Assembly: GCA_945946765.1 (NCBI GenBank)
Contig: CAMEWS010000014.1
Location: 1-43,280, forward strand
From: an uncultured Clostridia bacterium
GTDB lineage: Bacteria; Cyanobacteriota; Vampirovibrionia; Gastranaerophilales; Gastranaerophilaceae
Direction of reading: 5' to 3'
DNA: 43,280 bases
Positions within the stretch are counted from its first letter, which is position 1. Each line of letters opens with the position of its first letter. The notes beneath the pieces are model-generated. The model was not told the origin of the DNA, searched no databases, and saw only the letters and a list, made by a program, of their open reading frames with translations. The position numbers were made by a program, and so were the translations under genes. This document shows positions 26,003-34,954 of this stretch, piece after piece.

Positions 26003-26043
26003 CTTGCCCCGATGATATGATTATATCGTTATATCGGGGTAAG
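26003..26043 (+). promoter_or_regulatory. Hairpin covering the ribosome binding site of the HAMP kinase gene
   Basis: CTTGCCCCGAT (26003-26013) pairs with ATCGGGGTAAG (26033-26043), 11 bp with one G-U. The loop contains a further small stem. The GGGG that should bind 16S rRNA (26036-26039) is inside the 3' arm, 8 nt before the ATG at 26048. There is no T run, so it is not a normal terminator. Confidence 0.55.
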
Positions 26044-26047
26044 TAAT

Positions 26048-27649
26048 ATGTTTAAATTTGCAAAATATTTCTTTATTGTGTTTTTAATTACAGCGATTCT
26101 TCCGCTTGTTGTAATGTATGCTTGGACAAATTCTCAAATGCAAAAATTCCACTCGTACATTACAACGGTATCCGTTAATAACGCAAAAAACAAAATAGAA
26201 CACAATATTTCCAATAACTTAAAAGTACAGGAAGGTGATATATTAAAAAAGCTGTATTTTCTTAATACACAAAATTATGATATCAATTCCGTAAAAAAAC
26301 TATTAAACAATTATACCGTAACTACAATCAACGAAACCTCAAAGTATCCGTATTCTTTTTATGAAAATGACAAAACCTCCGTATATTTGGTAACAATCTT
26401 GCCATACAAGAAAATCAACGGAAGCTTAAAAATTTCTAAAAAAGCAAATTTAGATTTAATGCGCCCCGAAGGTCCTTTTAAACTTGAATTAACATCAAAA
26501 TTGCCTGAAAACGGTAAAGGAATCGTGTATTTACAAAGCGTAGAACCTAATCCGCCTGAAAAACCTAAAACAGGAAAGCCTTCAAAATTTATTAAAATTG
26601 CTGACAAAATATTCAATCTTACTCCCAAAACAAACCCTGTAAAATCAATCGAAATCAAAAACGACAAAGGCAAAGTTATAGCTTATTTAAATGTATCTAT
26701 GGAGTTACGTCCGTCAAAAGGCAAAATAGAAAAGATTTTAACAGGTTTTATCATTCTTATTGTCGGAATATTTTCAAGTTTTATTATAGGCTTGTTAATA
26801 AACAGAGTATTTGTATTACCAATTATGGCAATATCCAACGGTGCAAAAGAAGTGGAAAAAGGTAATCTTTCATACAAACTTGATACTGTGTCAAAAAAAT
26901 CACCAAAAATCGGTTTTATAAAACACATTTACAACAGTTTTAATGACATGGTGCAAAATCTGGAAACCAAAGAAAAACTTAGAGAAAGCTTTATTTCTAA
27001 TCTTACACACGATTTGAGAACTCCGCTGTTATCGCAGGCTCAATCTTTGGGCTTTATTTCCGATAAGTTTAAAGAAATTGGGCTTGAAAACGAATACGAG
27101 CTTGCAAAAAGTCTTGCCAACAACAACGAACATTTGCTTAAAATGGTAAATCTTATTTTGGAATCATACAGCTTTGATTCTTCAAAACTAAGGCTTATCA
27201 AAGAGCCTGTTGATATATGCGAGCTTGTCGAAAGCTGCCGAGAAAAGCTTATACCGCTTTTTAACGACAAAAAAATCACCTTCATCAATAATATCTATGA
27301 AGGCGGAATAAAAATAAACGTTGACATGTTTCAAATGTCACGTGTGTTTATAAATCTGTTGTCTAACGCTGTTGAAAATACAAAAGAAGGTGATTTTATA
27401 AAAGTAAGCGCACATTTTAACGAAAACTCAACGCAAATTGTTATTGAAGACAACGGAAACGGAATTGCACCCGAAGATTTAAACATTATTTTTGAAAGGT
27501 ATTATTCCGGCAAAAGTCTTGAAAGAAAACTCGGTTCGGGTTTGGGTTTAAGTGTGTGCGAAAAAATAATCAAATTACACGGAGGTAATATTTCCGTAGA
27601 AAGCGAACTGAACAAATATACAAAATTTACAATAACTCTTCCTGTATAA
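26048..27649 (+). CDS. Membrane sensor histidine kinase with HAMP domain
   Basis: 533 residues: transmembrane helix 1 (about 7-25), an extracytoplasmic sensor of about 200 residues, helix 2 (about 231-252), HAMP linker (253-305), HisKA with THDLRTPLLS (His321), then HATPase with INLLSNAVENT, EDNGNGIAPED and GSGLGL. The sensor has no family I recognise and includes a Pro/Lys-rich stretch. The response regulator begins 19 nt after its stop, so they form a two-component pair. Translation may be controlled by the hairpin over its ribosome binding site. Confidence 0.93.
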   Translation: MFKFAKYFFIVFLITAILPLVVMYAWTNSQMQKFHSYITTVSVNNAKNKIEHNISNNLKVQEGDILKKLYFLNTQNYDINSVKKLLNNYTVTTINETSKYPYSFYENDKTSVYLVTILPYKKINGSLKISKKANLDLMRPEGPFKLELTSKLPENGKGIVYLQSVEPNPPEKPKTGKPSKFIKIADKIFNLTPKTNPVKSIEIKNDKGKVIAYLNVSMELRPSKGKIEKILTGFIILIVGIFSSFIIGLLINRVFVLPIMAISNGAKEVEKGNLSYKLDTVSKKSPKIGFIKHIYNSFNDMVQNLETKEKLRESFISNLTHDLRTPLLSQAQSLGFISDKFKEIGLENEYELAKSLANNNEHLLKMVNLILESYSFDSSKLRLIKEPVDICELVESCREKLIPLFNDKKITFINNIYEGGIKINVDMFQMSRVFINLLSNAVENTKEGDFIKVSAHFNENSTQIVIEDNGNGIAPEDLNIIFERYYSGKSLERKLGSGLGLSVCEKIIKLHGGNISVESELNKYTKFTITLPV

Positions 27650-27668
27650 CAATTTAAGGATTATCAAT

Positions 27669-28319
27669 ATGAAAATACTTTTGGCAGAAGACTATGAACA
27701 TACAAGAAAAACAACTGTATACGGCTTAAAACGTCTTATAAAGAACGCAGAGATTTTTGAAGCCGAAAACGGACTTGCCGCAGTAAATGCAATTAAATCA
27801 CATCTTGATATTGAGGTTGTGTTAATGGATATTTCCATGCCTGTAATGAACGGAATAGATGCGGCAAAACAAATAAAAGAGTTGAAGTCTGACCTAAAAA
27901 TAATAATGCTGACCTCTTTTAGCGAGGAAAAACTTGTATTTTCTTCATTCCAATCAGGTGCAAACGCATACTGCTTAAAAACAATAAAAGCTCAAGAGCT
28001 TGTAAACGTAATAAACTCGGTATTAAACGGGGCAATTTGGATAGACCCGTCTATTGCACAATATATTTTACAAATTTTTCGCTCAGATGATTTAAACAGT
28101 GCGGTAAAAGAAAAAAATGCAAACAATTTTGACCTGACAGCACGGGAAAGAGATATTTTAAAACATATTTCTCTCGGAAAATCAAACAAAGAAATTGCGG
28201 AAGAATTGTTTTTGTCTATACATACGGTAAAAAATCACCTCAAAAGTATTTTACAAAAACTTAGCGTTCAAGACAGAACACAAGCTGCAATTATGGCGAT
28301 TAAAGAAAATCTTGTGTAA
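27669..28319 (+). CDS. NarL/FixJ-type response regulator
   Basis: 216 residues: receiver domain with Asp54 (VVLMDISMPVMNG), Thr82 and Lys104 conserved, then a LuxR-type HTH (LTARERDILKHISLGKSNKEIAEELFLSIHTVKNHL). It should be phosphorylated by the kinase encoded just upstream and act as a transcription factor. AAGGA precedes the ATG. The pairing of a HAMP-type HisKA kinase with a NarL-type regulator is less usual than with an OmpR-type regulator. Confidence 0.95.
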   Translation: MKILLAEDYEHTRKTTVYGLKRLIKNAEIFEAENGLAAVNAIKSHLDIEVVLMDISMPVMNGIDAAKQIKELKSDLKIIMLTSFSEEKLVFSSFQSGANAYCLKTIKAQELVNVINSVLNGAIWIDPSIAQYILQIFRSDDLNSAVKEKNANNFDLTARERDILKHISLGKSNKEIAEELFLSIHTVKNHLKSILQKLSVQDRTQAAIMAIKENLV

Positions 28320-28441
28320 TGTCTGTGACGATTGCCATTCTAACAAACGGAAATAAGCACTTGAATCGGCTTATTCTTTAGAATCAGTTACCTATATGAA
28401 ATATAACCCTAAAGGGTCATCACAAATAATATTGATATTCT

Positions 28442-28536
28442 TATAATGTACGTATTGGGTAACCAATAGAGAGACATAATGACTGTATGGTTGATTATGT
28501 AAAAGGCTGTTTTTATCCCTGAAAACAGCCTTTTTT
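28442..28536 (+). ncRNA. Candidate small RNA with its own promoter and terminator
   Basis: The gene-free 243 bp between the NarL-type regulator and the minus-strand gene at 28563 holds TATAAT (28442-28447) with ATCACA 17 bp upstream, then three successive hairpins: TATTGG/CCAATA (28453-28468), ACATAAT/ATTATGT (28474-28500) and a strong terminator (28501-28536). No plus-strand gene lies downstream. Upstream of the promoter are further inverted repeats (AATAAGC/GCTTATT 28352-28375, ACCCT/AGGGT 28406-28417). A transcript of about 85 nt is predicted. No known RNA family recognised; two 7-codon frames inside are probably chance. Confidence 0.45.
28501..28536. terminator. Strong terminator, both strands
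   Basis: AAAAGGCTGTTTT (28501-28513) and AAAACAGCCTTTT (28522-28534), 13-bp stem, 8-nt loop, six T on the plus strand. It ends the candidate small RNA and can also end the minus-strand gene at 28563. Confidence 0.93.
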
Positions 28537-28562
28537 CTTGTGTATTTTATGCAATCATTTTG

Positions 28563-28787
28563 TTAAGGTGTGCCTTCTTGTTTTTCTTTGTTAAAGTCAA
28601 ATAATGGTTCTTCATCCTTTTGAGGAGTGGGTAAAGTAATGTGATTTTCATAAGCATAATTTGCAATAGCGGTATCACCCTGTTCAATAATATCATCGGG
28701 AATACCGAGTTGTGAAAGTTGTGACTGTACTGCGTATGTAGACATGCCCGATGCTCTTAATGCACTGATTGAAAAATTAAAACTCAT
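28563..28787 (-). CDS. Small protein of unknown function
   Basis: 74 residues. Residues 5-45 (SISALRASGMSTYAVQSQLSQ, IPDDIIEQGDTAIANYA) look helical and alternate in the way of a UBA- or bacteriophage-tail-like short motif, but I recognise no family. The C-terminus is acidic and Pro-rich. AAGGAG lies 7 nt before the ATG, which makes it a real gene. It is flanked by a strong terminator. Confidence 0.75.
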   Translation of the reverse strand: MSFNFSISALRASGMSTYAVQSQLSQLGIPDDIIEQGDTAIANYAYENHITLPTPQKDEEPLFDFNKEKQEGTP

Positions 28788-28906
28788 AAGTTAACTCCTT
28801 TTATGTATTACCTGTACATATTTATTTACGGAATTTTTTAATATAAGTTTATAGCTCCATAGGGTTAAATTAATTGTCTGTATAAATCACGGAATAATGA
28901 TAGAAA

Positions 28907-28931
28907 AACAGGCGGTATAAGTCCGCCTGTT
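28907..28931 (-). terminator. Terminator of the AsmA-like gene
   Basis: AACAGGCGG (28907-28915) and CCGCCTGTT (28923-28931), 9-bp GC-rich stem, 7-nt loop, five T following on the minus strand, just after the stop at 28944. Confidence 0.88.
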
Positions 28932-28943
28932 GTTACTTTTTTA

Positions 28944-31718
28944 CTATTTTATTTTCTTCAATGATGACAGGAAGTTAAAGTGTTCAACATCACCGTCAAC
29001 TTTAGTTAAAAACACTTGACAATCTTTTTCATCAGCATCAAGTTTTGGCAATTGAGAAAGCTCCCATGCATAATAATTTGCTTCGCTGTCATTTGATACA
29101 GACATTCTGTTTGCAAGACTGTTTAAGGAAATGTATCTTAAAAATCCCGCAAATCCTTTGTTTTTGTTGCTGAATTTAGTATAAATCCTCAATGCCGCAT
29201 CACCTGTTTCAAGGTCGTATCTTCCGATAATAAAAGAACCGAGTTGTGGTGCAGACGATTTTATTTTAAGGAGTTCAACAACATTATCTTTAAGAATCAA
29301 ATCACCGCTGATTACGTCAAATTTGCCGTCAGGAATATTAACCATATCAAAAATAACGGACGGACTAATCATAGCCATCGGGTTTCTAAATAGTGAAGCA
29401 AAATTCAACGCATATTGAACCAAACCAACTTTTTGGATAATTCCGTCTTTTATATCAAATCTAATTCGTCCGTTCAATTTTAAAGTATCATCGGTATTTA
29501 GCTCTATCAATCCTCTTGCTTTACCCGAAATCTCTTTTTTCAAGGCAAGAATGTTTGTTGCAAGCAAGTCTGAATTAACATTGTTAACTCCAAGTCTAAT
29601 ATAATATTTGTGGTTTTTAAGGTCACATAAAACTTTTAATGTTGATATACCTTCCGCAAAATCAAATTTGTTCGACTTAATTTCCAACTGCCCGTGTTTA
29701 TTGAGTGTAAGATTTGCTATCAAATTACCGAACTTAATTTCTTTGTAAAAACCTTTAACTACGTGCAGAATACATTTTTCAATAATTAACATGTTGGTAT
29801 CAAACACATAAAGTGCATCGTCATTGTCATCATTATTTGACGTATTAACAAAAGCTTGAGATGTTGTTTGTTCTGCTGTTGGTTGTTGATTCATTGAAAC
29901 AATAAATTTGTCGACATCGACATTGTCTATTGTTAAATTTACATCTTTTACAATTATCGGGAATATAAGTTCGTTTTTAACATGTCCGTCAAATTTGTAT
30001 TGTGATTTTTTAAACCGTCCTTGCGCAGTTGCATTAATAAGGTTTTTGTCAGTATACAATCTTGCTTTTTTTATAGACAAACGTTGAGAAGGCACTCTTA
30101 CTCCGTTCATCTCCAAATTGCCGTCAATTTTGGGTATGTCATTATTGTAAATAACATGCATATTACCGGCTATTGTACCCTTTTTAAATAATTTTTGACC
30201 GATTAAAACATTCAAAAATTCGCTTGGTAAAGGTTTGGGAATATTAAATCCAATATCGTGTATTTTTGCGGAAGCAATATCCATATTACCGTCAATCGTT
30301 AGTATCGGTTTGACACCTTTAGTTTGTTTATTGAGTTCTTCGGCAATATAGTACTTTATTGCTTCAATATTCAACTTACTTCCGTCAATGTGCATATCCG
30401 CAACAACAGCTCTGTCATAACCAACAGGGCTAAGTGATGCACCATCCACAAGAATATCGTAGCCTTTGGCTACTTTAGCCATAAACGTTATATCAATTTT
30501 TCCGTATTTGGATTTCAAAATCGTTTTTGCACCGCAATCACCCGTTAAAGTAAGCGGTATACCAACAATTTTGGAAAGATAATTTTTAGTCAAATCATCA
30601 GTTGCTTTTCCCGTTGCTTCAATATAGGTATCAACGGATTTTGTATAATCTTTAATTGTACCGCTAAATTGAACAACATTTTTGACCAAAGAACCGTATC
30701 TGCCTTTAAAATCACTTAGCGTAATGTCCGTATTTGTGATTTTTACATTCCCCCCATTAACAAAAACAGGAAGATTGTTTAGCGGAACAACCTTTAAAGA
30801 TGCTTTATTCAGCTTGATTTCGCCGTCGAGGTCTTTATTTGTCATGTTAATTTTAAAATCAAAATTTCCGTCAATGTCTTTGAAAAAAGCGAGCATTTCA
30901 CTGCCGTTAGGGATAACTATATCGGTTTCCAAAAGTTCGACAACATTTTTAATATCAAACTTGTTGGCATACACATTTGCTTCAAACTGATTTTTTTCAT
31001 CGGACACCGTATCAACAAACATTTTTGAATTGTTAATAGTAAGATTAGCTTTGTCAATAAAGAGTTTATGGTCTTTTATGTAAACTTTATTTTCATCTTT
31101 AAGTGCAATTTTTACATCGTGTTTGCCTTTGTTAATGTTAACATCAATGTCAAAATGTACGAGTTTTGGTTCTCTTTGTGCTGTAATAACCAAGTTTTTG
31201 CCGTCAATTTTGATATGAGTATCTTTGTTAAAATCATACAAAATCAAACATTTATCCAAACTCAGTATGGAATCAAGCCATTCTATCGTCCAATCGGAAG
31301 GTGTTTGCTGTTTGTCTTCGGAAGTTTTACCCAAAGTCATAAGCCCGTTTGCATCTGCAAAAAAGTATCCGATATTTATTTTTTTTAAAACAACGGTTTT
31401 TTCCAAAATTTTGGCAAAAGAAATCTCAGTATTAAGGTTTTCTAAAATTAAAAGTTCTTTTTTGTCTTTTGTTAAAAGCAATTTTTTTATGCCAAAACCT
31501 AATTGAGGAGTTAAAGAAGTATTCAATATCGGTTCTTCTACAACAAGCTGAGCGCCCGTTGATTCTTTAACAAATTTTTTAACATAATCAATGGTATTTT
31601 CATTTGATACTACGGCAGGCAAAACTTTTAAATATAACAAAATAATTATACTTGCCAATGCCGTTGTTATACCAAGTAAAACAGATAATACTTTTATAAA
31701 TTTTAAATAATTTTTCAT
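28944..31718 (-). CDS. Large AsmA/YhdP-like envelope protein
   Basis: 924 residues with one N-terminal transmembrane helix (about 8-30) and a long periplasmic part made of repeated beta-rich segments. The C-terminus (LIELNTDDTLKLNGRIRFDI, KDGIIQKVGLVQYALNFASLF, SGDLILKDNVVELLKIKSSA) resembles the AsmA-like C-terminal domain shared by AsmA, YhdP and TamB relatives. These bridge-like proteins are thought to carry phospholipids between the two membranes, which suits a diderm cell. The ATG at 31718 (MKNYLKF) is preferred to the start 66 nt upstream, since it gives a normal signal anchor. The exact subfamily is uncertain. Confidence 0.82.
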   Translation of the reverse strand: MKNYLKFIKVLSVLLGITTALASIIILLYLKVLPAVVSNENTIDYVKKFVKESTGAQLVVEEPILNTSLTPQLGFGIKKLLLTKDKKELLILENLNTEISFAKILEKTVVLKKINIGYFFADANGLMTLGKTSEDKQQTPSDWTIEWLDSILSLDKCLILYDFNKDTHIKIDGKNLVITAQREPKLVHFDIDVNINKGKHDVKIALKDENKVYIKDHKLFIDKANLTINNSKMFVDTVSDEKNQFEANVYANKFDIKNVVELLETDIVIPNGSEMLAFFKDIDGNFDFKINMTNKDLDGEIKLNKASLKVVPLNNLPVFVNGGNVKITNTDITLSDFKGRYGSLVKNVVQFSGTIKDYTKSVDTYIEATGKATDDLTKNYLSKIVGIPLTLTGDCGAKTILKSKYGKIDITFMAKVAKGYDILVDGASLSPVGYDRAVVADMHIDGSKLNIEAIKYYIAEELNKQTKGVKPILTIDGNMDIASAKIHDIGFNIPKPLPSEFLNVLIGQKLFKKGTIAGNMHVIYNNDIPKIDGNLEMNGVRVPSQRLSIKKARLYTDKNLINATAQGRFKKSQYKFDGHVKNELIFPIIVKDVNLTIDNVDVDKFIVSMNQQPTAEQTTSQAFVNTSNNDDNDDALYVFDTNMLIIEKCILHVVKGFYKEIKFGNLIANLTLNKHGQLEIKSNKFDFAEGISTLKVLCDLKNHKYYIRLGVNNVNSDLLATNILALKKEISGKARGLIELNTDDTLKLNGRIRFDIKDGIIQKVGLVQYALNFASLFRNPMAMISPSVIFDMVNIPDGKFDVISGDLILKDNVVELLKIKSSAPQLGSFIIGRYDLETGDAALRIYTKFSNKNKGFAGFLRYISLNSLANRMSVSNDSEANYYAWELSQLPKLDADEKDCQVFLTKVDGDVEHFNFLSSLKKIK

Positions 31719-31792
31719 TTTAAACCCACTTAAAATTTTGATTTGGTAAGATATTTCCCCTGACAAGATTATACCATAACTCATAATTATGC

Positions 31793-31798
31793 TATTAT
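31793..31798 (+). promoter_or_regulatory. -10 box of the 31805 gene, leaderless start
   Basis: TATTAT ends 6 nt before the ATG at 31805, and no ribosome binding site is present. No good -35 is seen, so the promoter would rely on the -10 region. Same geometry as at 12961 and 40111. Confidence 0.35.
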
Positions 31799-31804
31799 TC
31801 TGAT

Positions 31805-32713
31805 ATGAGAAAAATTATTATTTTATTAGGCTTACTATTAACTTTCCAAGGTACGGTTTTTGCAGAGGATACAATGGTAACAACTTCTGCATACAAAATG
31901 TCTGACTTAAAAGTTTTTAGTGAAAACGATAAATTTGGCTTAAAAGACAAAAAAGATAATATTATTGTAAATGCTGATTACAACAAACTAATCAGAGTGG
32001 GCGAGACCTCATGGATTGTACAAAAAGGTACTAAATTCGGGCTTATGGATTGTAATGGGAATTACCTTGTTGAACCTAAATACAGAAACGCTGAAAGAAT
32101 TTTTCTCAAATACGTAAAATTTGGCAACAATAACGATTTTGGGGTGTATGATGAATACGGCAAAACAATTATAAAACCTGAGTATTCTTCAATATCATTG
32201 TTGTATGGAAGAATGTTTTTAACTTGCAAAAAATATAAATACGGTATTGTGGATTTTGATGGGAATGTACTTTTGGACAACGTTTTTGACAGTATTTATA
32301 TGCCAAATATTCATGCACTGCGCATTTGTTACGAAGGCGAATGGTACGAAATTGCAAAGTTTAAAGAACAAGACATAGAATTGCCTGAAAACGTAAAAAA
32401 AGTAATAATTGATGATACAGAGTATACAATTACACATCTTGTTGCAAATTCGGGAATTATGTCAGGATATTCCGCAGTTACGACAGCGGATTATTCTCTC
32501 AAAATTATTTCTTCAATTTCTCCCGCATATGAAAAAACAATTGATGAGCTTATGTATCTTAAAGGTTTAGACGGAGTGTCCGCTTTTGTCAAAATGAATT
32601 GGCTTTTAAAATTTCCGTTTGTTTATTCAAAACACTATTATCAAACTTTACGCAATCCGAACAACGGTCCTTTGTATAAAATAAAAAGCTCTATTAAGCG
32701 CAATATGAAATAA
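31805..32713 (+). CDS. Secreted WG-repeat-like protein
   Basis: 302 residues with a signal peptide (about 1-20, ending VFA). From about residue 38 to 180 there are four to five repeats of a pattern such as KFGLKDKKDNIIVNADYNKL, KFGLMDCNGNYLVEPKYR, DFGVYDEYGKTIIKPEYSS and KYGIVDFDGNVLLDNVFDS, matching WG repeats (G-hydrophobic-x-D-x-x-G-x-hydrophobic-hydrophobic). The C-terminal 120 residues are not repeats. Probably an exported binding protein; function unknown. It is divergent from the AsmA-like gene with under 90 nt between them. Confidence 0.8.
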   Translation: MRKIIILLGLLLTFQGTVFAEDTMVTTSAYKMSDLKVFSENDKFGLKDKKDNIIVNADYNKLIRVGETSWIVQKGTKFGLMDCNGNYLVEPKYRNAERIFLKYVKFGNNNDFGVYDEYGKTIIKPEYSSISLLYGRMFLTCKKYKYGIVDFDGNVLLDNVFDSIYMPNIHALRICYEGEWYEIAKFKEQDIELPENVKKVIIDDTEYTITHLVANSGIMSGYSAVTTADYSLKIISSISPAYEKTIDELMYLKGLDGVSAFVKMNWLLKFPFVYSKHYYQTLRNPNNGPLYKIKSSIKRNMK

Positions 32714-32740
32714 TTTCATATAGTCAAAAGCCTTCGATAA

Positions 32741-33691
32741 TTAACCGCTGATATATGTTGCCTCAATAATATTTTCTTCGGGGTCATATCCTGTTATCAC
32801 AAACTCGCTGTCACGATTTAACAATAATTCTTGTTCTCGCCAATGGGTCATATCAATATTAAATAATTTATCCGTATCCAAATATCTTGAATTTTCGGGT
32901 AAAGTTATTTTTAAAATCGGATTGCCTTTTTTGTTAAATCTTTTTGCAGTATTTAAGTTTTGGCTAGTAGCAACGAAAGATTTATCCTTAAATACGGAAC
33001 CGGTTGTGTGTAATATTTCTTTTTCTTGGTCTGTCAAATTAGATTGCATAGCACGATAAACCGTTGTTGGTTCTGTTGTTTTTAAGACTTTATCAGGGTT
33101 GTTAAAACAGTTGTCGATGTTTTGAATATAGCCTTGTAATGTTTCAATCGAATCTATTGAACGATGTTTGTTCAATCTTAATAAATTATGAATACCCTCA
33201 GGGTAATACTTATATTCATGCAACGCCTTCATTTCTTCGGGTGAATAACTCTGCATCATATGACCGTTTTTATCATAAACCTGTACGGATTTGTCATCAC
33301 AGTTAAGAACATAAACAGATGTTACCTGATTATCTTTATCTTTATAGAAGGCAATATTCAATCTTTCATTGTACAAATTTTTCCAATTCGGGATTTCATC
33401 TCCTGCTTTCGCTCGACAAGGTTCGCCTGCTTTATAACTTTCAAAAAATCTGTAAACTTTATAATCCGTACCTTCTAAAATAGAATCCACAACTTGTTGA
33501 AGATTTTCTTCTCTTGTTCCGTATATATTTTTATCTTTACAAATAATTGCTTGAGCGTATGCACTGCTTGCTTTTGAAGAATCTTTTACAGACGATATTT
33601 CAGCAGAACTTTGAACAGGCTTGTTATCCTGTTTTTCAGGAAATTTGTCGTTGCCACAAAAATATACATAATTTTTAGAACTTACCTTCAT
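32741..33691 (-). CDS. Probable mono-ADP-ribosyltransferase (R-S-E class)
   Basis: 316 residues. The C-terminal half (about 205-316) fits the ADP-ribosyltransferase exoenzyme fold (PF03496 type): Arg213 in TTVYRAM, the S-T-S-like strand DKSFVATSQNLNTAKRF (236-252), and EQELLL with Glu286-x-Glu288, followed by NRDSEFVITGY. This R / S-T-S / E-x-E set defines arginine-type enzymes such as iota-toxin and VIP2, which transfer ADP-ribose from NAD+ to a target protein. Residues 1-200 are of unknown function with no signal peptide. No ribosome binding site precedes the ATG. Likely an effector or toxin; no immunity gene is identified. Direction toward a host or competitor is inference. Confidence 0.8.
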   Translation of the reverse strand: MKVSSKNYVYFCGNDKFPEKQDNKPVQSSAEISSVKDSSKASSAYAQAIICKDKNIYGTREENLQQVVDSILEGTDYKVYRFFESYKAGEPCRAKAGDEIPNWKNLYNERLNIAFYKDKDNQVTSVYVLNCDDKSVQVYDKNGHMMQSYSPEEMKALHEYKYYPEGIHNLLRLNKHRSIDSIETLQGYIQNIDNCFNNPDKVLKTTEPTTVYRAMQSNLTDQEKEILHTTGSVFKDKSFVATSQNLNTAKRFNKKGNPILKITLPENSRYLDTDKLFNIDMTHWREQELLLNRDSEFVITGYDPEENIIEATYISG

Positions 33692-33836
33692 AACATGTTA
33701 AAAACAAATTTAATATAGAATTTGCTTTTTTATTGCATGATGTTTTGCTATTTCTTTTGTCAAATAAATTTAGGGTGACAGGAAGAAAATGTCCTACGCC
33801 TCGTAAAGACGTGATTTTATTAAAGCCGACAGCTTT

Positions 33837-34565
33837 TTAATGCGTGAAAAACAATAGATAAGCAATGTATATCAATAAACCTGCAAGAATAGTTTCTGCA
33901 ATTTCTCTTAAAAGAGATTTATTTTTAAATATTTTAGATTTTTCTTTTTTTGCCTCAAGATATTCTTCATACAATTCCATGTTTGTTTTTTTAGATTTCT
34001 TTTTCTTTTTTGGCTTTTCAGAGGAGTTTTTATCTTTGTCGGACTTTTCTTTTTTTGATGACTTTTTTGCCTCACGGCGTTTTGCGTTATACTCCTCTTG
34101 CAAGGTGGCAGCTTCACTTTTTTTACCCGTCATCAAAAGTTCTTCATCAAAAACCAAATTGAGCACGCTTTTATCTGCATTATAACGAAATACAGAAACA
34201 TTAACTGCTGCTTCAAATGCTCGTTCCAAACATTCCAGTGCTGTCTTGCCCGCATTTGCATCGTTTGAAGATTTTTTTGAATGAGCCGACAAATTTCCTG
34301 ACTTTTTCAGAAAATACATATCCTCCAAAAACTCTTTTTCTTCTTCCGAAGGTTGCGGAGTGTCTTTTAAAGTTGCGAGCATGTTGTCAAAAGTGTCATT
34401 CGGCAGAGCAGAGTTGCCCATAACTTTACGGCAAAGACATTCACCAAAGCGTCTTGTTTGTATCATACATTGTTCAAAATAACCGTCTTTAAAGAGTTGT
34501 TCCGCCTCAAAAGCAATGCCGTACAAATCCTTATCCAAATCTTTTAAAAATTCAAAATTTCCCAT
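33837..34565 (-). CDS. DUF4145-like protein with lysine-rich linker and C-terminal membrane anchor
   Basis: 242 residues. Residues 1-125 (FLKDLDKDLYGIAFEAEQLF, FEQCMIQTRRFGECLCRKV, FLKKSGNLSAHS) look like the helical N-terminal domain of DUF4145/HsdR-associated proteins. A very Lys/Glu/Ser-rich linker (about 165-205, including KPKKKKKSKK) follows, and the chain ends with a hydrophobic segment (about 222-239), so it is probably tail-anchored in the inner membrane with the domain in the cytoplasm. GGAG precedes the ATG. The basic linker suggests contact with nucleic acid or acidic lipid. Function unknown. Confidence 0.75.
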   Translation of the reverse strand: MGNFEFLKDLDKDLYGIAFEAEQLFKDGYFEQCMIQTRRFGECLCRKVMGNSALPNDTFDNMLATLKDTPQPSEEEKEFLEDMYFLKKSGNLSAHSKKSSNDANAGKTALECLERAFEAAVNVSVFRYNADKSVLNLVFDEELLMTGKKSEAATLQEEYNAKRREAKKSSKKEKSDKDKNSSEKPKKKKKSKKTNMELYEEYLEAKKEKSKIFKNKSLLREIAETILAGLLIYIAYLLFFTH

Positions 34566-34656
34566 TTCTATCCACTCCGTATGTTATAAATTATAATATA
34601 AAATCTTTTTAAGAAAAAAGATTTGTATAAGGATAGAAAGCTTATGTTGTAATTAA

Positions 34657-34803
34657 TTACAGAGTAGTAAAAGTAATTGCGTAAAAAGCAATAATTGCTA
34701 ATGCACTCAACATTATCCAACCGTTAATAACAGGGTGTTGATTTGCAAATACTTCTGATATTGTATATTTTCTCTCTTCAAATTCTATAGAATCTGTTTT
34801 CAT
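34657..34803 (-). CDS. 48-residue membrane protein
   Basis: An open frame from ATG at 34803 to TAA at 34657 encodes 48 residues: MKTDSIEFEERKYTISEVFA, then a stretch with a hydrophobic helix (about 28-45, GWIMLSALAIIAFYAITF). AAGG lies 8 nt before the ATG. The mix of an acidic N-terminus and one transmembrane helix is typical of small inner-membrane proteins. Between a terminator and the DUF4145-like gene. No family recognised. Confidence 0.65.
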   Translation of the reverse strand: MKTDSIEFEERKYTISEVFANQHPVINGWIMLSALAIIAFYAITFTTL

Positions 34804-34954
34804 TTTAAAACCTTATAGCCTAACTTATTGTTACAAGATATTTTTTATTTTATACCATTCATTTTATATTTTTTATCTAACATTACATCGGCTGTTTGAG
34901 GGAAATAATCATAACCATAAAATTATTTGAGGTTTTGTAATTAATATAATTTTA

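Noticed and set aside
28447-28500. Two 7-codon frames (MYVLGNQ and MTVWLIM) before a terminator, as an amino-acid attenuator
   Set aside because: No run of one amino acid and no biosynthetic gene downstream on that strand.
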